Assembly (NCBI GenBank): GCA_036510975.1
Contig: DATCCY010000065.1
Span: forward strand, 1-64,000
DNA length: 64,000 bases
Source: Longivirga sp036510975
GTDB taxonomy: Bacteria; Actinomycetota; Actinomycetes; S36-B12; CAIYMF01
Direction: 5' to 3'
This document shows positions 16,249-24,739 of this stretch, piece by piece; position 1 is the first letter of the stretch; each line of letters starts with the position of its first letter. The position numbers were made by a program, and so were the translations under genes. The notes beneath the pieces are model-generated. The model ran no database searches and was not told where the DNA came from. It was given only the letters and a program-made list of their open reading frames with translations.

Positions 16249-17351
16249 TGAGTGGACCGGGTCGGCGGAACCGGACGATGGCGGCCGCCGCGGCGGGCGT
16301 CGGCGGCCTGATCGCGGCCCGCGCGCTGCTGCCTCCCGGGACACCCGCCGTTCACGGTCCGCGCGCCGTCTCCGTGCTCGAGAAGGTCCGTCTCGGCGGA
16401 GCCGAGCAGTGGGTGCTGCAGCGGTCCGCGGACATCGGCAACCCGCTGGTGCTGTTCCTCCACGGCGGCCCGGGCACGTCGCAGCTGACGGCGAACCGAC
16501 GTAACACCCGCTCGCTCGAGAAGTCGTTCACGGTGGTGAACTGGGACCAGCGAGGGGCCGGCAAGTCCTACCGGGCGATCCGTGACACGGAACGGATGAC
16601 GATCGAGCAGTTCGTGCATGACACCCGGGACCTGACTATGCGCCTGCTCGACAGGTACGCCCAGCAACGGCTGGTGCTGGTCGGGCACTCCTGGGGCAGC
16701 GTCATCGGCGCGATGGCGGCAGCCGCTCACCCGGAGCTCTACCACTGCTATGTCGGGATCGGACAGCTCGCACGCATGGCGGAGGGTGAGGAGCTGTCCT
16801 ACCGTTGGGCGCTGCAGCAGGCTCGGGAACGCCGTGACGACAAGGCGATCGGCGTCCTGGCCGCCATGGGACCACCGCCGTACCGGGGCGACTGGCAGAA
16901 GGCCACGGTGCGGCAGCGAGCGCTTCTCGCCCAGTTCGGCGGCGAGGTCCACGACAGCCGGCGCGGCGCCCTCGGACCGGTGCTCAGTGCCCTTCTGTTC
17001 TCGCGCGAGTACACCTACCTGGATCGGGTCAACTACTTCCGCGGCATCTTCGGCTCGATGCGCCTGCTCTGGCCCGAGCTCATGGAGGTGAACCTGTTCG
17101 AGACCGTCCCCGAGATCGGCGTACCCGTGGTCCTCGCGGAAGGTCGTCACGACATGGAGTGCCCCAGCGAGATCGCCGAGCGCTACTTCTGCGCGCTGAG
17201 GGCCCCGTCCAAGGAGCTGGTCTGGTTCGAGCGCTCGGCTCATCTCCCGAACACGGAGGAGCGGGAGGAGTTCAACCGGATGATGGTCGAGATAGTGCTG
17301 CCGCTGACGGGTCCTCGTGAGGGTCGTCCGCTGGAGCCCGGCGACCGTTGA
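16248..17351 (+). CDS. Alpha/beta hydrolase, proline iminopeptidase-like
   Basis: The 367-residue protein has a hydrophobic N-terminal segment (MAAAAAGVGGLIAARALL), probably a membrane anchor or signal, then an alpha/beta hydrolase. The oxyanion motif HGGPG is near residue 71, NWDQRGAGKS follows, and the nucleophile elbow is GHSWGS near residue 146. The acid and histidine are expected in the EGRHDMECP and ERSAHLPN segments. HGGPG is characteristic of prolyl aminopeptidase-like hydrolases. The gene is coupled to the small membrane protein before it. Substrate unknown. Confidence 0.8.
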   Translation: MSGPGRRNRTMAAAAAGVGGLIAARALLPPGTPAVHGPRAVSVLEKVRLGGAEQWVLQRSADIGNPLVLFLHGGPGTSQLTANRRNTRSLEKSFTVVNWDQRGAGKSYRAIRDTERMTIEQFVHDTRDLTMRLLDRYAQQRLVLVGHSWGSVIGAMAAAAHPELYHCYVGIGQLARMAEGEELSYRWALQQARERRDDKAIGVLAAMGPPPYRGDWQKATVRQRALLAQFGGEVHDSRRGALGPVLSALLFSREYTYLDRVNYFRGIFGSMRLLWPELMEVNLFETVPEIGVPVVLAEGRHDMECPSEIAERYFCALRAPSKELVWFERSAHLPNTEEREEFNRMMVEIVLPLTGPREGRPLEPGDR

Positions 17352-17532
17352 GCGCGTCACGGCTCGCGCCGAGAGCGACGCCGATCCCGGCACCGAGTCC
17401 TGAGCCGTAGGCGATGCCGTCCGCTCCCCACCCGGCCAGCCCGATCGCCATTCCGATCCCGGCACCGAGCGCCGCTCCGAGCGCGGTCCAGTAGTACTCA
17501 GGCTTGCTGGTCTTCGCTTCGCGTACGGACAT
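17272..17532 (-). CDS. Glycine-zipper membrane protein
   Basis: The 86-residue protein has a central glycine-zipper hairpin (ALGAALGAGIGMAIGLAGWG and YGSGLGAGIGVALGAS) between a short Lys-rich N-terminus and a disordered acidic tail. Such proteins insert in membranes; function unknown. The 3' 80 bases overlap the end of the convergent hydrolase gene, which is larger than usual, so the stop region is less certain. Its start lies inside a 41-base element repeated before the DUF4386 gene. Confidence 0.6.
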   Translation of the reverse strand: MSVREAKTSKPEYYWTALGAALGAGIGMAIGLAGWGADGIAYGSGLGAGIGVALGASRDALNGRRAPADDPHEDPSAAALSRPSSG

Positions 17533-17570
17533 GACGCGTCATCGCCTTCGGGTCACTCTCGACAGTACGC
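17530..17570 (-). repeat. 41-base leader repeat, copy 1
   Basis: Reading on the minus strand into the start codon of the glycine-zipper gene, this segment matches 18468-18508 at 36 of 41 positions. It includes the identical core GTGACCCGAAGG and the palindrome ATGACGCGTCAT overlapping the start. See copy 2. Confidence 0.7.
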
Positions 17571-17612
17571 GTCGTGGCGCCCGCGCGCTGACGGCGGCGC
17601 CGCCCGCTGACG

Positions 17613-18470
17613 CTACTGCTGTGCGCCCGCGCCGACTCCTGTGACAGGTCCGGAGGATGTCGACGCGACCGCGGGACGGAAGCCGCGTGCGATCATCCAG
17701 ACCGCCAGCACCATCTCCTGCACCGCCAACGGCATGTACATCAGCACCTGTGCAGGAGAGTCGGCTTCGAGCACTCCGTACATGGCGAGCACGTCGGCCA
17801 CCAGGTAGAAGGCGATCGCGATGAGACCCCACATGGAGATCGAGCGCGGGACGATGCACGAGCGGTAGAGAAGCAGGTAGAACATGGCGGCGCCCAGGCA
17901 GAACACCAGCGCCAGCACCGCGTTGGTGGCGTCGGCGCCGATGACCAGGTTGCCGACCCGGACGCCGGCAGGTGAGCCCGAGCCCCCTCCTGCGGCCATG
18001 GCGGCGCTCAGCGGAACGAGCATCAGCCAGCCGATCGCGAGGACGACGTAGCAGGCGGTCTCCACCGCTCCGCGCACGATCAGGTAGCCCAGCGCCAGCA
18101 CCTCGTCCACCCGGCGCAGCACCGGGAACAGCACGATGGGGACGAAGGCGAGCGACAACCCCATCACGAGGATCAGCAGTGCGCCGGTCACGACCGAGCC
18201 CGAGTGTTCCGCCGCTGCCGCCAGGGGGTCGCGCGCATCGCGAACAGGCGCGACGACCAGCATGCTGAGGACGCCTGCCACCGTCCCCGTGATGTAGAGC
18301 ACGCCGGCCGTCGTCGCGGCCACCCGGTGCTCACGTCGGCGGTCCTGCCTCGCAGGCTCGGTCTTGCCCAGATCGTCAGGCGGTCGCCGCAGCCCCGAAC
18401 TCACCGAGGGAGACATCGCTTCCGGCGCCGAGCGAGGGGATCTGCCGGTCGGAACGTGGAGCCTGGTCAT
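17613..18470 (-). CDS. DUF4386-type membrane protein
   Basis: The 285-residue protein has a 45-residue polar N-terminus and then about six to seven helices matching DUF4386: TTAGVLYITGTVAGVLSMLV, GALLILVMGLSLAFVPIVLFPVL, GAVETACYVVLAIGWLMLV, and a C-terminal MWGLIAIAFYLVADVL. No enzymatic function is known for the family. The start at 18470 follows the repeated leader; a later in-frame ATG at residue 19 is possible. Neighbouring phenol genes are separated by about 65 bases and convergence is not involved: both run on the minus strand. Confidence 0.7.
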   Translation of the reverse strand: MTRLHVPTGRSPRSAPEAMSPSVSSGLRRPPDDLGKTEPARQDRRREHRVAATTAGVLYITGTVAGVLSMLVVAPVRDARDPLAAAAEHSGSVVTGALLILVMGLSLAFVPIVLFPVLRRVDEVLALGYLIVRGAVETACYVVLAIGWLMLVPLSAAMAAGGGSGSPAGVRVGNLVIGADATNAVLALVFCLGAAMFYLLLYRSCIVPRSISMWGLIAIAFYLVADVLAMYGVLEADSPAQVLMYMPLAVQEMVLAVWMIARGFRPAVASTSSGPVTGVGAGAQQ

Positions 18471-18508
18471 GACACGTCATCACCTTCGGGTCACCCTCCA
18501 CGGTACGC
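18468..18508 (-). repeat. 41-base leader repeat, copy 2
   Basis: The second copy of the leader ends at the start codon of the DUF4386 gene, as copy 1 does for the glycine-zipper gene. The conserved GAAGGYG could serve as ribosome site. The shared sequence in front of two unrelated membrane proteins suggests common control or a duplicated 5' region. Confidence 0.7.
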
Positions 18509-18535
18509 CGCCGAGTCTCGCCGGGCCGCGACGTG

Positions 18536-19999
18536 TCAGCCGCGCCCGAGGGTCTCGCGGTCCGCGTCGATCTGCATGACGACCGCCTTCGGCTCGGTGA
18601 AGAACTCGCGGCTGAACGGCCCGCCCTCACGACCCACCCCGGAGTCACCCACGCCACCGAACGGGGCGCGCAGGTCGCGGATGAAGAAGCAGTTGACCCA
18701 GACCGTGCCGGCCTTGAGCGCTGCCGAGACCCGGTGCGCACGGCTGAGGTTCTCCGTGAACAGCATCGCGTTGAGGCCGTACCGCGTGTCGTTGGCCAGC
18801 GCGACGGCCTCGGCCTCGGTGTCGAACGGATGGACCACGACGACCGGGCCGAAGATCTCCTCGCGGCAGACCCGGGCGTCCGCGGGTGCGTCCACGACGA
18901 TCGTGGGGCGGACGAACCACCCGTCCCCGAGGCCGCCGGTGAGCAGCTTCCCGCCGTCTGTCTCGATGCCGTCGACGTATCCCTTGACCTTGGTGAAGTG
19001 CTCCTCGCTGGCGAGCGGGCCGAACTGGGTCCCCGGGTCCGTCGGGTCTCCGATGCGCATCGCCTCGGCGGCCGTGACGAACCGGGCCAGGAACTCGTCG
19101 TAGACCTCGCGCTGGACGTAGAGCCGGCTGCCCGCCAGACAGACCTGCCCGGCGTTGCGGAAGATCGCCTGGACCGACCAGTCGACCGCGTTGTCGAGCT
19201 CGGCGTCGGCGAAGACGATGTTGGCGCCCTTGCCGCCGAGCTCGAGGCTGACCGGGCAGAGGCGCGACGCCGCGACGGCGCCGATGATCCGCCCCGTGCC
19301 GGACTCACCGGTGAAGGTGATGCGATCGACGTCGATGTTCTCGGTGAGCTCGGCGCCGGCGGAGTCCGGGCCGAAGCCCTGGACGACGTTGAGCACGCCG
19401 GGCGGGAAGCCTGCCTCGATGGCGAGCCGGCCGAGCAGCGCGCCGGAGACCGGGGTGTCCTCGGCGGGCTTGAGAACCACGGTGTTGCCCCACGCCAGGG
19501 CGGGGGCCACCTTCCAGGTCTCCAGCATCAGCGGGAAGTTCCAGGGCGCGATGGCCGACACCACGCCCGCCGGCCCGAACCGGCTGTAGGCGTGATGCCC
19601 GCTGTCCATCGGGTAGTTCTCGCCCGGCGTCATCCGTGCGTGGTCGGCGAAGAAGCGGAAGTTCCAGGCCGACCGCGCGACGTCATGGCGTGCCTGGGAG
19701 ATCGGCTTGCCCATGTCGTGCGTGTCGGCGAGCGCGAGCTCCTCGGCGTGCTCCTCCATGAGGTCCGCGAGCCGGTGCAGCAGGATCTGTCGCTTCTCGT
19801 AGCCCAGCCGCGGCCACGGGCCGTCGTCGAAGGCGCGCCGTGCTGCGGCCACCGCGAGCGCGGCGTCGGCGCGGCCGCCGAGCGCGACCTGCGCCCACGG
19901 TTGGCGGGTGTAGGGGTCGATCGTTTCCATCCGCGTGCCGTCGATCGACTCGGCCTCACGGCCGTCGATGATGTGGCCGTAGAACTCCATGCTGGTCAT
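18536..19999 (-). CDS. dmpC: 2-hydroxymuconic semialdehyde dehydrogenase
   Basis: The 487-residue aldehyde dehydrogenase has the conserved active site: Asn154 in APWNF, Lys177 in VLKPAE, general base Glu253 in LELGGKG and nucleophile Cys287 in NAGQVCLAG. Length and position (last gene of the meta-cleavage operon, ATGA-overlapping the tautomerase) identify it as the NAD-dependent enzyme converting 2-hydroxymuconic semialdehyde to 2-hydroxymuconate (the 4-oxalocrotonate branch). An alternative ATG lies at 19990. With no dmpD hydrolase nearby, this is the only visible route for the ring-cleavage product. Confidence 0.9.
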   Translation of the reverse strand: MTSMEFYGHIIDGREAESIDGTRMETIDPYTRQPWAQVALGGRADAALAVAAARRAFDDGPWPRLGYEKRQILLHRLADLMEEHAEELALADTHDMGKPISQARHDVARSAWNFRFFADHARMTPGENYPMDSGHHAYSRFGPAGVVSAIAPWNFPLMLETWKVAPALAWGNTVVLKPAEDTPVSGALLGRLAIEAGFPPGVLNVVQGFGPDSAGAELTENIDVDRITFTGESGTGRIIGAVAASRLCPVSLELGGKGANIVFADAELDNAVDWSVQAIFRNAGQVCLAGSRLYVQREVYDEFLARFVTAAEAMRIGDPTDPGTQFGPLASEEHFTKVKGYVDGIETDGGKLLTGGLGDGWFVRPTIVVDAPADARVCREEIFGPVVVVHPFDTEAEAVALANDTRYGLNAMLFTENLSRAHRVSAALKAGTVWVNCFFIRDLRAPFGGVGDSGVGREGGPFSREFFTEPKAVVMQIDADRETLGRG

Positions 20000-20193
20000 C
20001 CTTCCCGACGCCGCTCGGCGATCGTGACGTCACCCGCGCTCCAGTGCGTGGTGGGCACCTCGCGCACCACCACGCGCACGCTCTCCACCGGCGCGCCGAT
20101 GGCTCGCACGACCGCCGCGGTGAGCTCGTGCTGCAAGGCCCTGATCTGCTCCGGGGTCCGCCCCACGGCCAGCGTCACATCGATGAACGGCAT
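19996..20193 (-). CDS. dmpI: 4-oxalocrotonate (2-hydroxymuconate) tautomerase
   Basis: The 65-residue tautomerase has Pro directly after the initiator Met, the catalytic base once Met is removed. Counting from that Pro, Arg11 and Arg39 of the characterised enzyme are both present, and Phe50 is replaced by Trp (THW). It converts 2-hydroxymuconate to 2-oxo-3-hexenedioate and works as a small-subunit oligomer. It lies two bases after the decarboxylase stop and overlaps the dehydrogenase start. Confidence 0.9.
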   Translation of the reverse strand: MPFIDVTLAVGRTPEQIRALQHELTAAVVRAIGAPVESVRVVVREVPTTHWSAGDVTIAERRREG

Positions 20194-20195
20194 CC

Positions 20196-20981
20196 TCAGC
20201 CTCCTGCAACCGTGACTGAACCGAGGTTGGTGAAGTGCGCGGCGACCTTCGAGCCGGGCCGTACGTGCACCGCGTCGGTCATACCGCCGGTCAGGATCAC
20301 CCAGCCCGCCTCGAGCCGCAACCCGCGCCGACCCAGGTCGTTCGCGGCGAGCGCCAGTGCCTCAGCAGGGTGTCCCTGCACCGCAGCGCCCGTCGCGGAG
20401 TCGACGATCGCGCCATCGACCTCGAGCAGCACGGCCTCGAGCTCGAGGTCGAGCCCCTCCGGCGACACCCCGACCGAACCGAGGACGAAACGCGCCGACG
20501 ACGCGTTGTCGGCAACGACGTCGGGGAGGGTGAACCGGAAGTCGCGATATCGGCTGTCGATGATCTCCAGCCCGCCGTAGACCCGGTCGACGGCCTCCAT
20601 CGCGGTCGCGGCCGTGATGCCGGGACCCGCCAGCGGACGGCCCAGCACGAAGGCGATCTCCGGCTCGGCGCGCGGGTGGATCAGCTCGGACTGCGGTACG
20701 GCGACGCCGGTCGGAATCACCATCGCATCGGTCAGCCAGCCGGTCAGCGGCGAGTCGACGTTCATCCGACGCTGCTTCGCGAGCGACGTCAGTCCCAGCT
20801 TCACCCCGATCAGGGTCTCGCCGGACGCGAGCTTGCGGCGCAGCACCTCGTCCTGCACCGCGTACGCCGTGGCCAGGTCGAGGTCGGTCCACTCGTCGGT
20901 GATCGCCTCGAGGTCGACCCTCGCGGTCTCGGCGTCGAGCAGCGTGGTCGCCGCGCGGTCGACGTCCCACCCGGCCACCAT
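20196..20981 (-). CDS. dmpH: 4-oxalocrotonate decarboxylase
   Basis: The 261-residue protein belongs to the hydratase/decarboxylase family. It has KLGLTSLAKQRRM near residue 60, LTDAMVIP, RAEPEIAFVLGRPLAGPG with the metal-binding glutamates near 108-110, and the conserved LEIIDSRYRDFRF. Placement directly before the tautomerase gene, and closer resemblance to DmpH/XylI than to the hydratase paralogue in the same operon, suggest it decarboxylates 2-oxo-3-hexenedioate to 2-hydroxypenta-2,4-dienoate. The two paralogues could be swapped. Start overlaps the aldolase stop by one base. Confidence 0.82.
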   Translation of the reverse strand: MVAGWDVDRAATTLLDAETARVDLEAITDEWTDLDLATAYAVQDEVLRRKLASGETLIGVKLGLTSLAKQRRMNVDSPLTGWLTDAMVIPTGVAVPQSELIHPRAEPEIAFVLGRPLAGPGITAATAMEAVDRVYGGLEIIDSRYRDFRFTLPDVVADNASSARFVLGSVGVSPEGLDLELEAVLLEVDGAIVDSATGAAVQGHPAEALALAANDLGRRGLRLEAGWVILTGGMTDAVHVRPGSKVAAHFTNLGSVTVAGG

Positions 20982-22054
20982 CAGCGCACCCCGACCGCTG
21001 CGAGGTCGCCGAGGTCGCGCTCCTCGGCCAGCTGCAGAGCGATGTCGATGATCATGTCCTCCTGGCCACCGACGTAGCCGGCCTCGCCGACCCGCTGCAG
21101 GATCTCGTGAGCGGGGACGCCGTAGCGCTCCCCCGCCCGCTCGGCGTGCAGGAGGAACGACGAGTAGACACCGGCGTAGCCCTGGACGATCGAGGAGCGG
21201 TCCATGTGCGGGATCCGGGAGATCATCGGCTTGACGATCTCCTCGGCCGCGGCGAGGGCGGCCTGCACGTCGACCCCGGTGGGGACGCCGAGCCGCTCGA
21301 AGGTGGCCGCGAGCACCTCGGTGGGCGAGTTGCCGGCGCCGGCGCCGAGCGCGAGCAGGGCGCCGTCGACCTGACGAGCGCCCGCCTGGTAGGCCAGGAC
21401 GGAGTTGGCCACGCCCATCGACAGGTTCTGGTGGCCGTGGAAGCCGACCTGGGCATCCCGGCCGACCTCATCGAGCACCCGCTGCACCCGCTCCTGGGCG
21501 TCCCCCAGGACCAGGGCCCCGGCGGAGTCGACGACGTAGACGCACTCCGCACCGGCGTCGACCATGATCCGGGCCTGCTCGGCGAGCTTCTCCGGGGACG
21601 CCCGGTGGGAGAGCATGAGGAAGCCGACGGTCTCCATGCCCAGGTCGCGCGCGGCCTTGAAGTGCTGGCGCGACACGTCGGCCTCGGTGCAGTGCGTCGC
21701 GACCCGCGCGACCGAGGCGCCGGCGTCGTGCGCGCGACGCAGGTCCTTCACCGTGCCGAGGCCCGGGAGCATCAGCACCGCGATCTTGGCCCTCCTGGCC
21801 TCGTCGACCGCTGCGGCCACCAGCGCGATGTCGTCGACGGCGCTGAACCCGTAGTTGAAGCTCGACCCGCCGAGGCCGTCGCCGTGCGTCACCTCGATCA
21901 CCTCGACGCCCGCGCCGTCGAGCGCGTGCACCACCCGGCGGACCTGCTCCTCGGTGAACCGGTGGGCCATGGCGTGGCTGCCGTCGCGCAACGTGGAGTC
22001 GGTGATCCGGATGCTCGGCTTCTCGACGGCGACGTCCTCGGACACCGTGCTCAT
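20981..22054 (-). CDS. dmpG: 4-hydroxy-2-oxovalerate aldolase
   Basis: The 357-residue class II aldolase has the DRE-TIM signature DSTLRDGSHA (Arg23, Asp24) and the metal-binding HGHQN with His206 and His208. It splits 4-hydroxy-2-oxopentanoate into pyruvate and acetaldehyde. Its partner, the acylating dehydrogenase, is encoded immediately upstream with a 4-base overlap, as expected for the DmpFG complex that channels acetaldehyde. Confidence 0.95.
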   Translation of the reverse strand: MSTVSEDVAVEKPSIRITDSTLRDGSHAMAHRFTEEQVRRVVHALDGAGVEVIEVTHGDGLGGSSFNYGFSAVDDIALVAAAVDEARRAKIAVLMLPGLGTVKDLRRAHDAGASVARVATHCTEADVSRQHFKAARDLGMETVGFLMLSHRASPEKLAEQARIMVDAGAECVYVVDSAGALVLGDAQERVQRVLDEVGRDAQVGFHGHQNLSMGVANSVLAYQAGARQVDGALLALGAGAGNSPTEVLAATFERLGVPTGVDVQAALAAAEEIVKPMISRIPHMDRSSIVQGYAGVYSSFLLHAERAGERYGVPAHEILQRVGEAGYVGGQEDMIIDIALQLAEERDLGDLAAVGVR

Positions 22055-22953
22055 GCGCTGACTCCCGTCCTGGCCTGGGCCATCAGGTCGCCCACGCGGG
22101 CGGCTGCGGCGGTGATGATGTCGAGGTTGCCGGCGTAGATCGGCAGGTAGTCGCCGTTCCCGAGCACCTCGAGGAACACGGCCACGCGGGCGTGGCCGTT
22201 CCAGATCTCACGCGGGTCGTCGAACTGCGGGTCGGCCCGCAGCGTGTAGCCGGGGACGTACTCCTGCACCCGGGTCACCATGTCGTGGATCGACGCGGCG
22301 ATCGCGTCGCGGTCGCACTCCGCCGGGATCGAGCAGAACACGGTGTCCCGCATGATCATCGGGGGTTCGACCGGGTTGAGGATGATGATCGCCTTGCCGC
22401 GATCGGCCTTCCCGACCACCTCGATCGCGCGTGCGGTCGTCTCGGTGAACTCGTCGATGTTCGCGCGGGTGCCTGGGCCTGCAGACCGAGACGCGATCGA
22501 GGCCACGATCTCCGCGTACTCGACCGGCACGACGCTGCTCACCGCCGCGACGATCGGGATCGTCGCCTGACCGCCGCAGGTGATCATGTTGACGTTCGGC
22601 GCCGAGATGTTGACCTCGAGATTGACCGGCGGGCAGACGAACGGACCGATCGCGGCCGGCGTGAGGTCGACGGCCTGGATGCCTGCCTCCTCGAACCGTG
22701 GTGCGTTGGCCTTGTGGGCATAGGCGCTGGTCGCCTCGAAGACGATGTCGGGCAGCTCGCTCTGCGCGAGCAGCCAGTCGACCCCCTCGTGCGAGGTCTC
22801 GACCCCCATGGCGCGGGCGCGCGCGAGGCCGTCCGACGCGGGATCCACGCCGATCATCCAGCGGACGTCGACGTTCTCGCTGCGCTGAAGCTTGGCCAGC
22901 AGGTCCGTGCCGATGTTGCCGGGGCCGACGATGGCCGCCGTCGCCTTGCTCAT
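22051..22953 (-). CDS. dmpF: Acetaldehyde dehydrogenase (acylating)
   Basis: The 300-residue protein starts with the NAD-binding AAIVGPGNIGTDLL. It carries the nucleophile Cys126 in MITCGGQAT, plus GKADRGKAIIILNP and a C-terminal GNLDIITAAA segment. It oxidises acetaldehyde with CoA to acetyl-CoA in complex with the aldolase encoded next. Start overlaps the hydratase stop by 4 bases. Confidence 0.95.
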   Translation of the reverse strand: MSKATAAIVGPGNIGTDLLAKLQRSENVDVRWMIGVDPASDGLARARAMGVETSHEGVDWLLAQSELPDIVFEATSAYAHKANAPRFEEAGIQAVDLTPAAIGPFVCPPVNLEVNISAPNVNMITCGGQATIPIVAAVSSVVPVEYAEIVASIASRSAGPGTRANIDEFTETTARAIEVVGKADRGKAIIILNPVEPPMIMRDTVFCSIPAECDRDAIAASIHDMVTRVQEYVPGYTLRADPQFDDPREIWNGHARVAVFLEVLGNGDYLPIYAGNLDIITAAAARVGDLMAQARTGVSA

Positions 22954-23768
22954 GACACTCCTTCAGAGGTGGTGACGCTCAGGTCGCTGAATCGGGCGGT
23001 GACCGACCCGATGCCACCGAAGCGCGCGGTGACCGTGTCGTCGGCCGCCACGGTGAACGCCGCCGTCTGCGATCCCGGCAGGATGATGTGCCCGGGCTCG
23101 AGGCTGATGCCGAGGGGGCCGACGGTGTTGGCTAGCCAGACCAGCGACGTCAGCGGCGAGCCGAGCACTGCGCCGCCGGCACCGGTGGCGATCACCTCGC
23201 CGTTGCGCTGCAGGACGCAGCCGCTGAGCCGGAGGTCGACGTCGCGCAGGTCGACCGGGGAGCTGCCCAGGACGATGCCGCCGGACGACGCGTTGTCGGC
23301 GATGGTGTCGAGGATCCCGATCTTCCAGTCCTTGATCCGGCTGTCGATGATCTCGAGCGCCGGCAGGACGAAGTCGATCGCTGCGATCGCTTGGGCCACA
23401 GTGACTCCCGGCCCAGTGAGCTCGCGCTTGAGCACGAAGGCGATCTCGGGCTCGACCTTGGGCTGCAGGTAGCGGGACACGTCCACCGGCAGGTGCTCGA
23501 GGAAGACCATGTCGTCGGTGATGTGACCGTAGTCCGGCTGCGCGACGCCGAGCTGTCGCTGCATCGCCATCGATGTGAGCCCGACCTTGTGACCCACGAC
23601 CCGACGACCGGCCGCGACACGATCGCGGATCTGGAGCAGCTGGATCTCGTAGGCGTCCTCGAGCGTCATCCCCTCGAGACTCGTGCTGATCTGGTCGATC
23701 GGCTCGAGCAGGCGGTAGGCGTCGCCGAGCCGGCGTGCCGTGCTCTCGCGGGTCGCGACGTCCACCAT
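22950..23768 (-). CDS. dmpE: 2-oxopent-4-enoate hydratase
   Basis: The 272-residue protein is a hydratase-family member: VVGHKVGLTSMAMQRQLGV near residue 60, DYGHITDDMVF, QPKVEPEIAFVLKREL with metal-ligand glutamates, and LEIIDSRIKDW. It is the MhpD/DmpE type and hydrates 2-hydroxypenta-2,4-dienoate to 4-hydroxy-2-oxopentanoate. It is the first gene of the dmpEFGHIC run. A GTTCC-N7-GGAAC palindrome lies 58-76 bases upstream and probably controls the operon. Confidence 0.88.
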   Translation of the reverse strand: MVDVATRESTARRLGDAYRLLEPIDQISTSLEGMTLEDAYEIQLLQIRDRVAAGRRVVGHKVGLTSMAMQRQLGVAQPDYGHITDDMVFLEHLPVDVSRYLQPKVEPEIAFVLKRELTGPGVTVAQAIAAIDFVLPALEIIDSRIKDWKIGILDTIADNASSGGIVLGSSPVDLRDVDLRLSGCVLQRNGEVIATGAGGAVLGSPLTSLVWLANTVGPLGISLEPGHIILPGSQTAAFTVAADDTVTARFGGIGSVTARFSDLSVTTSEGVS

Positions 23769-23825
23769 TGCCTCCTGGCTGTGTCTGGCGAACGCTAGGG
23801 GCGCCGGGCGGGATCACCGGCGTGA

Positions 23826-23844
23826 TGTTCCGGTGCAAGGAACA
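23826..23844. promoter_or_regulatory. Palindrome TGTTCC-N7-GGAACA, candidate IclR operator
   Basis: A perfect 6-7-6 inverted repeat in the 109-base gap between the IclR gene's stop and the dmpE start. The same half-sites with the same spacing occur twice in the divergent promoter region near 26.1 kb, so it is probably the binding site of the regulator encoded beside it. Confidence 0.6.
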
Positions 23845-23877
23845 CCGACGACGCGGTGTGACCGACGTCGCACCCGT

Positions 23878-24657
23878 CTAGCTGGACGCGTGCGCCGTGC
23901 TCGCGACCATGAGGTGCGACAGCCGCTTCGCCGCCATCGTGACGAGCCGGACCTGACGGTCCTTGTGCTCGGAGAGGTCCTGGACCGATCCGGTGATGGA
24001 GACCGCGGCCATCGCCAGCCCGTGTCCGTCCAGCACCGGCGCCGCGACCGAGGCGAGCCGCATCATCAGCTCCTCGCGCGAGGTGGCGTAGCCCTGTCGG
24101 CGTACCCTCTCCAGCTCGTCGCGGAACTGCTTCTCGTTGCTGATCGTGGACTTCGTGAACACCGGGAAGCCGGCGGCGATGCGCGCCGCGGCAGACTCGG
24201 GGTCGTAGGCGCAGATGGCCTTGCCGGACGAGGTCGCGTGCAGCGGCCACCGGCGCCGGAACTCCTCCATCACCTGCATGCCGCGCAGGGTGGGCAGCCG
24301 CTCGAGGAACAGGGTGTCCGCGCCCTGTGCGATCGACAGGTGCACGGTCCAGCCGCTCAGCTCGCGCAGCTCCTCGAGCAGCGTGAGCGACCGGCGGCGC
24401 AGCTCGGTGCGCTGCAGCGCCAGGTGCCCGAGCTCGAAGAGATGGAGGCCGAGGCGGTACTTGCCGTTGAGCGGGTTCTGCTCGATCAGCTGGCGCGAGG
24501 CGAGCGTGGTGAGCAGCCGGTGGGCCGTGCTCTTGGCGACGCCCAGTCGTCGGGCAGCCTCGGAGACGCCGAGCTCCTCCTCGGTCACGAAGCAGTCGAG
24601 CAGGTCGAGCGCGGACGCGACGGACCGCAGTCCGCCCTCGACCTCGAAGTCGCCCAC
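23878..24657 (-). CDS. IclR-family transcriptional regulator
   Basis: About 259 residues: an N-terminal winged helix (GVSEAARRLGVAKSTAHRLLTTLASRQLI) and a C-terminal IclR effector domain (VHLSIAQGADTLFLERLP, PLHATSSGKAICAY, then LASVAAPVLDGHGLAMAAVSITG). IclR proteins often control aromatic catabolism, sensing pathway compounds as activator or repressor. It lies between the catechol dioxygenase and the lower-pathway operon. The GTG at 24657 is chosen because the terminator hairpin at 24684-24720 would sit inside the coding region if a farther start were used. Confidence 0.85.
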   Translation of the reverse strand: MGDFEVEGGLRSVASALDLLDCFVTEEELGVSEAARRLGVAKSTAHRLLTTLASRQLIEQNPLNGKYRLGLHLFELGHLALQRTELRRRSLTLLEELRELSGWTVHLSIAQGADTLFLERLPTLRGMQVMEEFRRRWPLHATSSGKAICAYDPESAAARIAAGFPVFTKSTISNEKQFRDELERVRRQGYATSREELMMRLASVAAPVLDGHGLAMAAVSITGSVQDLSEHKDRQVRLVTMAAKRLSHLMVASTAHASS

Positions 24658-24683
24658 CGGGCCACCGTACCCACGCGGAGCGC

Positions 24684-24720
24684 GGGAAGGGCGGCGGTCC
24701 GGTACCCCGCCGCCCTTCCC
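24684..24720 (-). terminator. Terminator after catechol 2,3-dioxygenase
   Basis: A perfect 14-bp stem (24684-24697 with 24707-24720) around a 9-base loop, 19 bases past the dioxygenase stop. It should end the ferredoxin-dioxygenase transcript and separate it from the IclR gene. Confidence 0.75.
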
Positions 24721-24739
24721 GAGCACGACCGCCGCGGTC

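Noticed and set aside
18533..20215. 560-codon plus-strand frame opposite dmpC/dmpI
   Set aside because: Purely antisense to two well-identified enzymes; no fold pattern in the translation.
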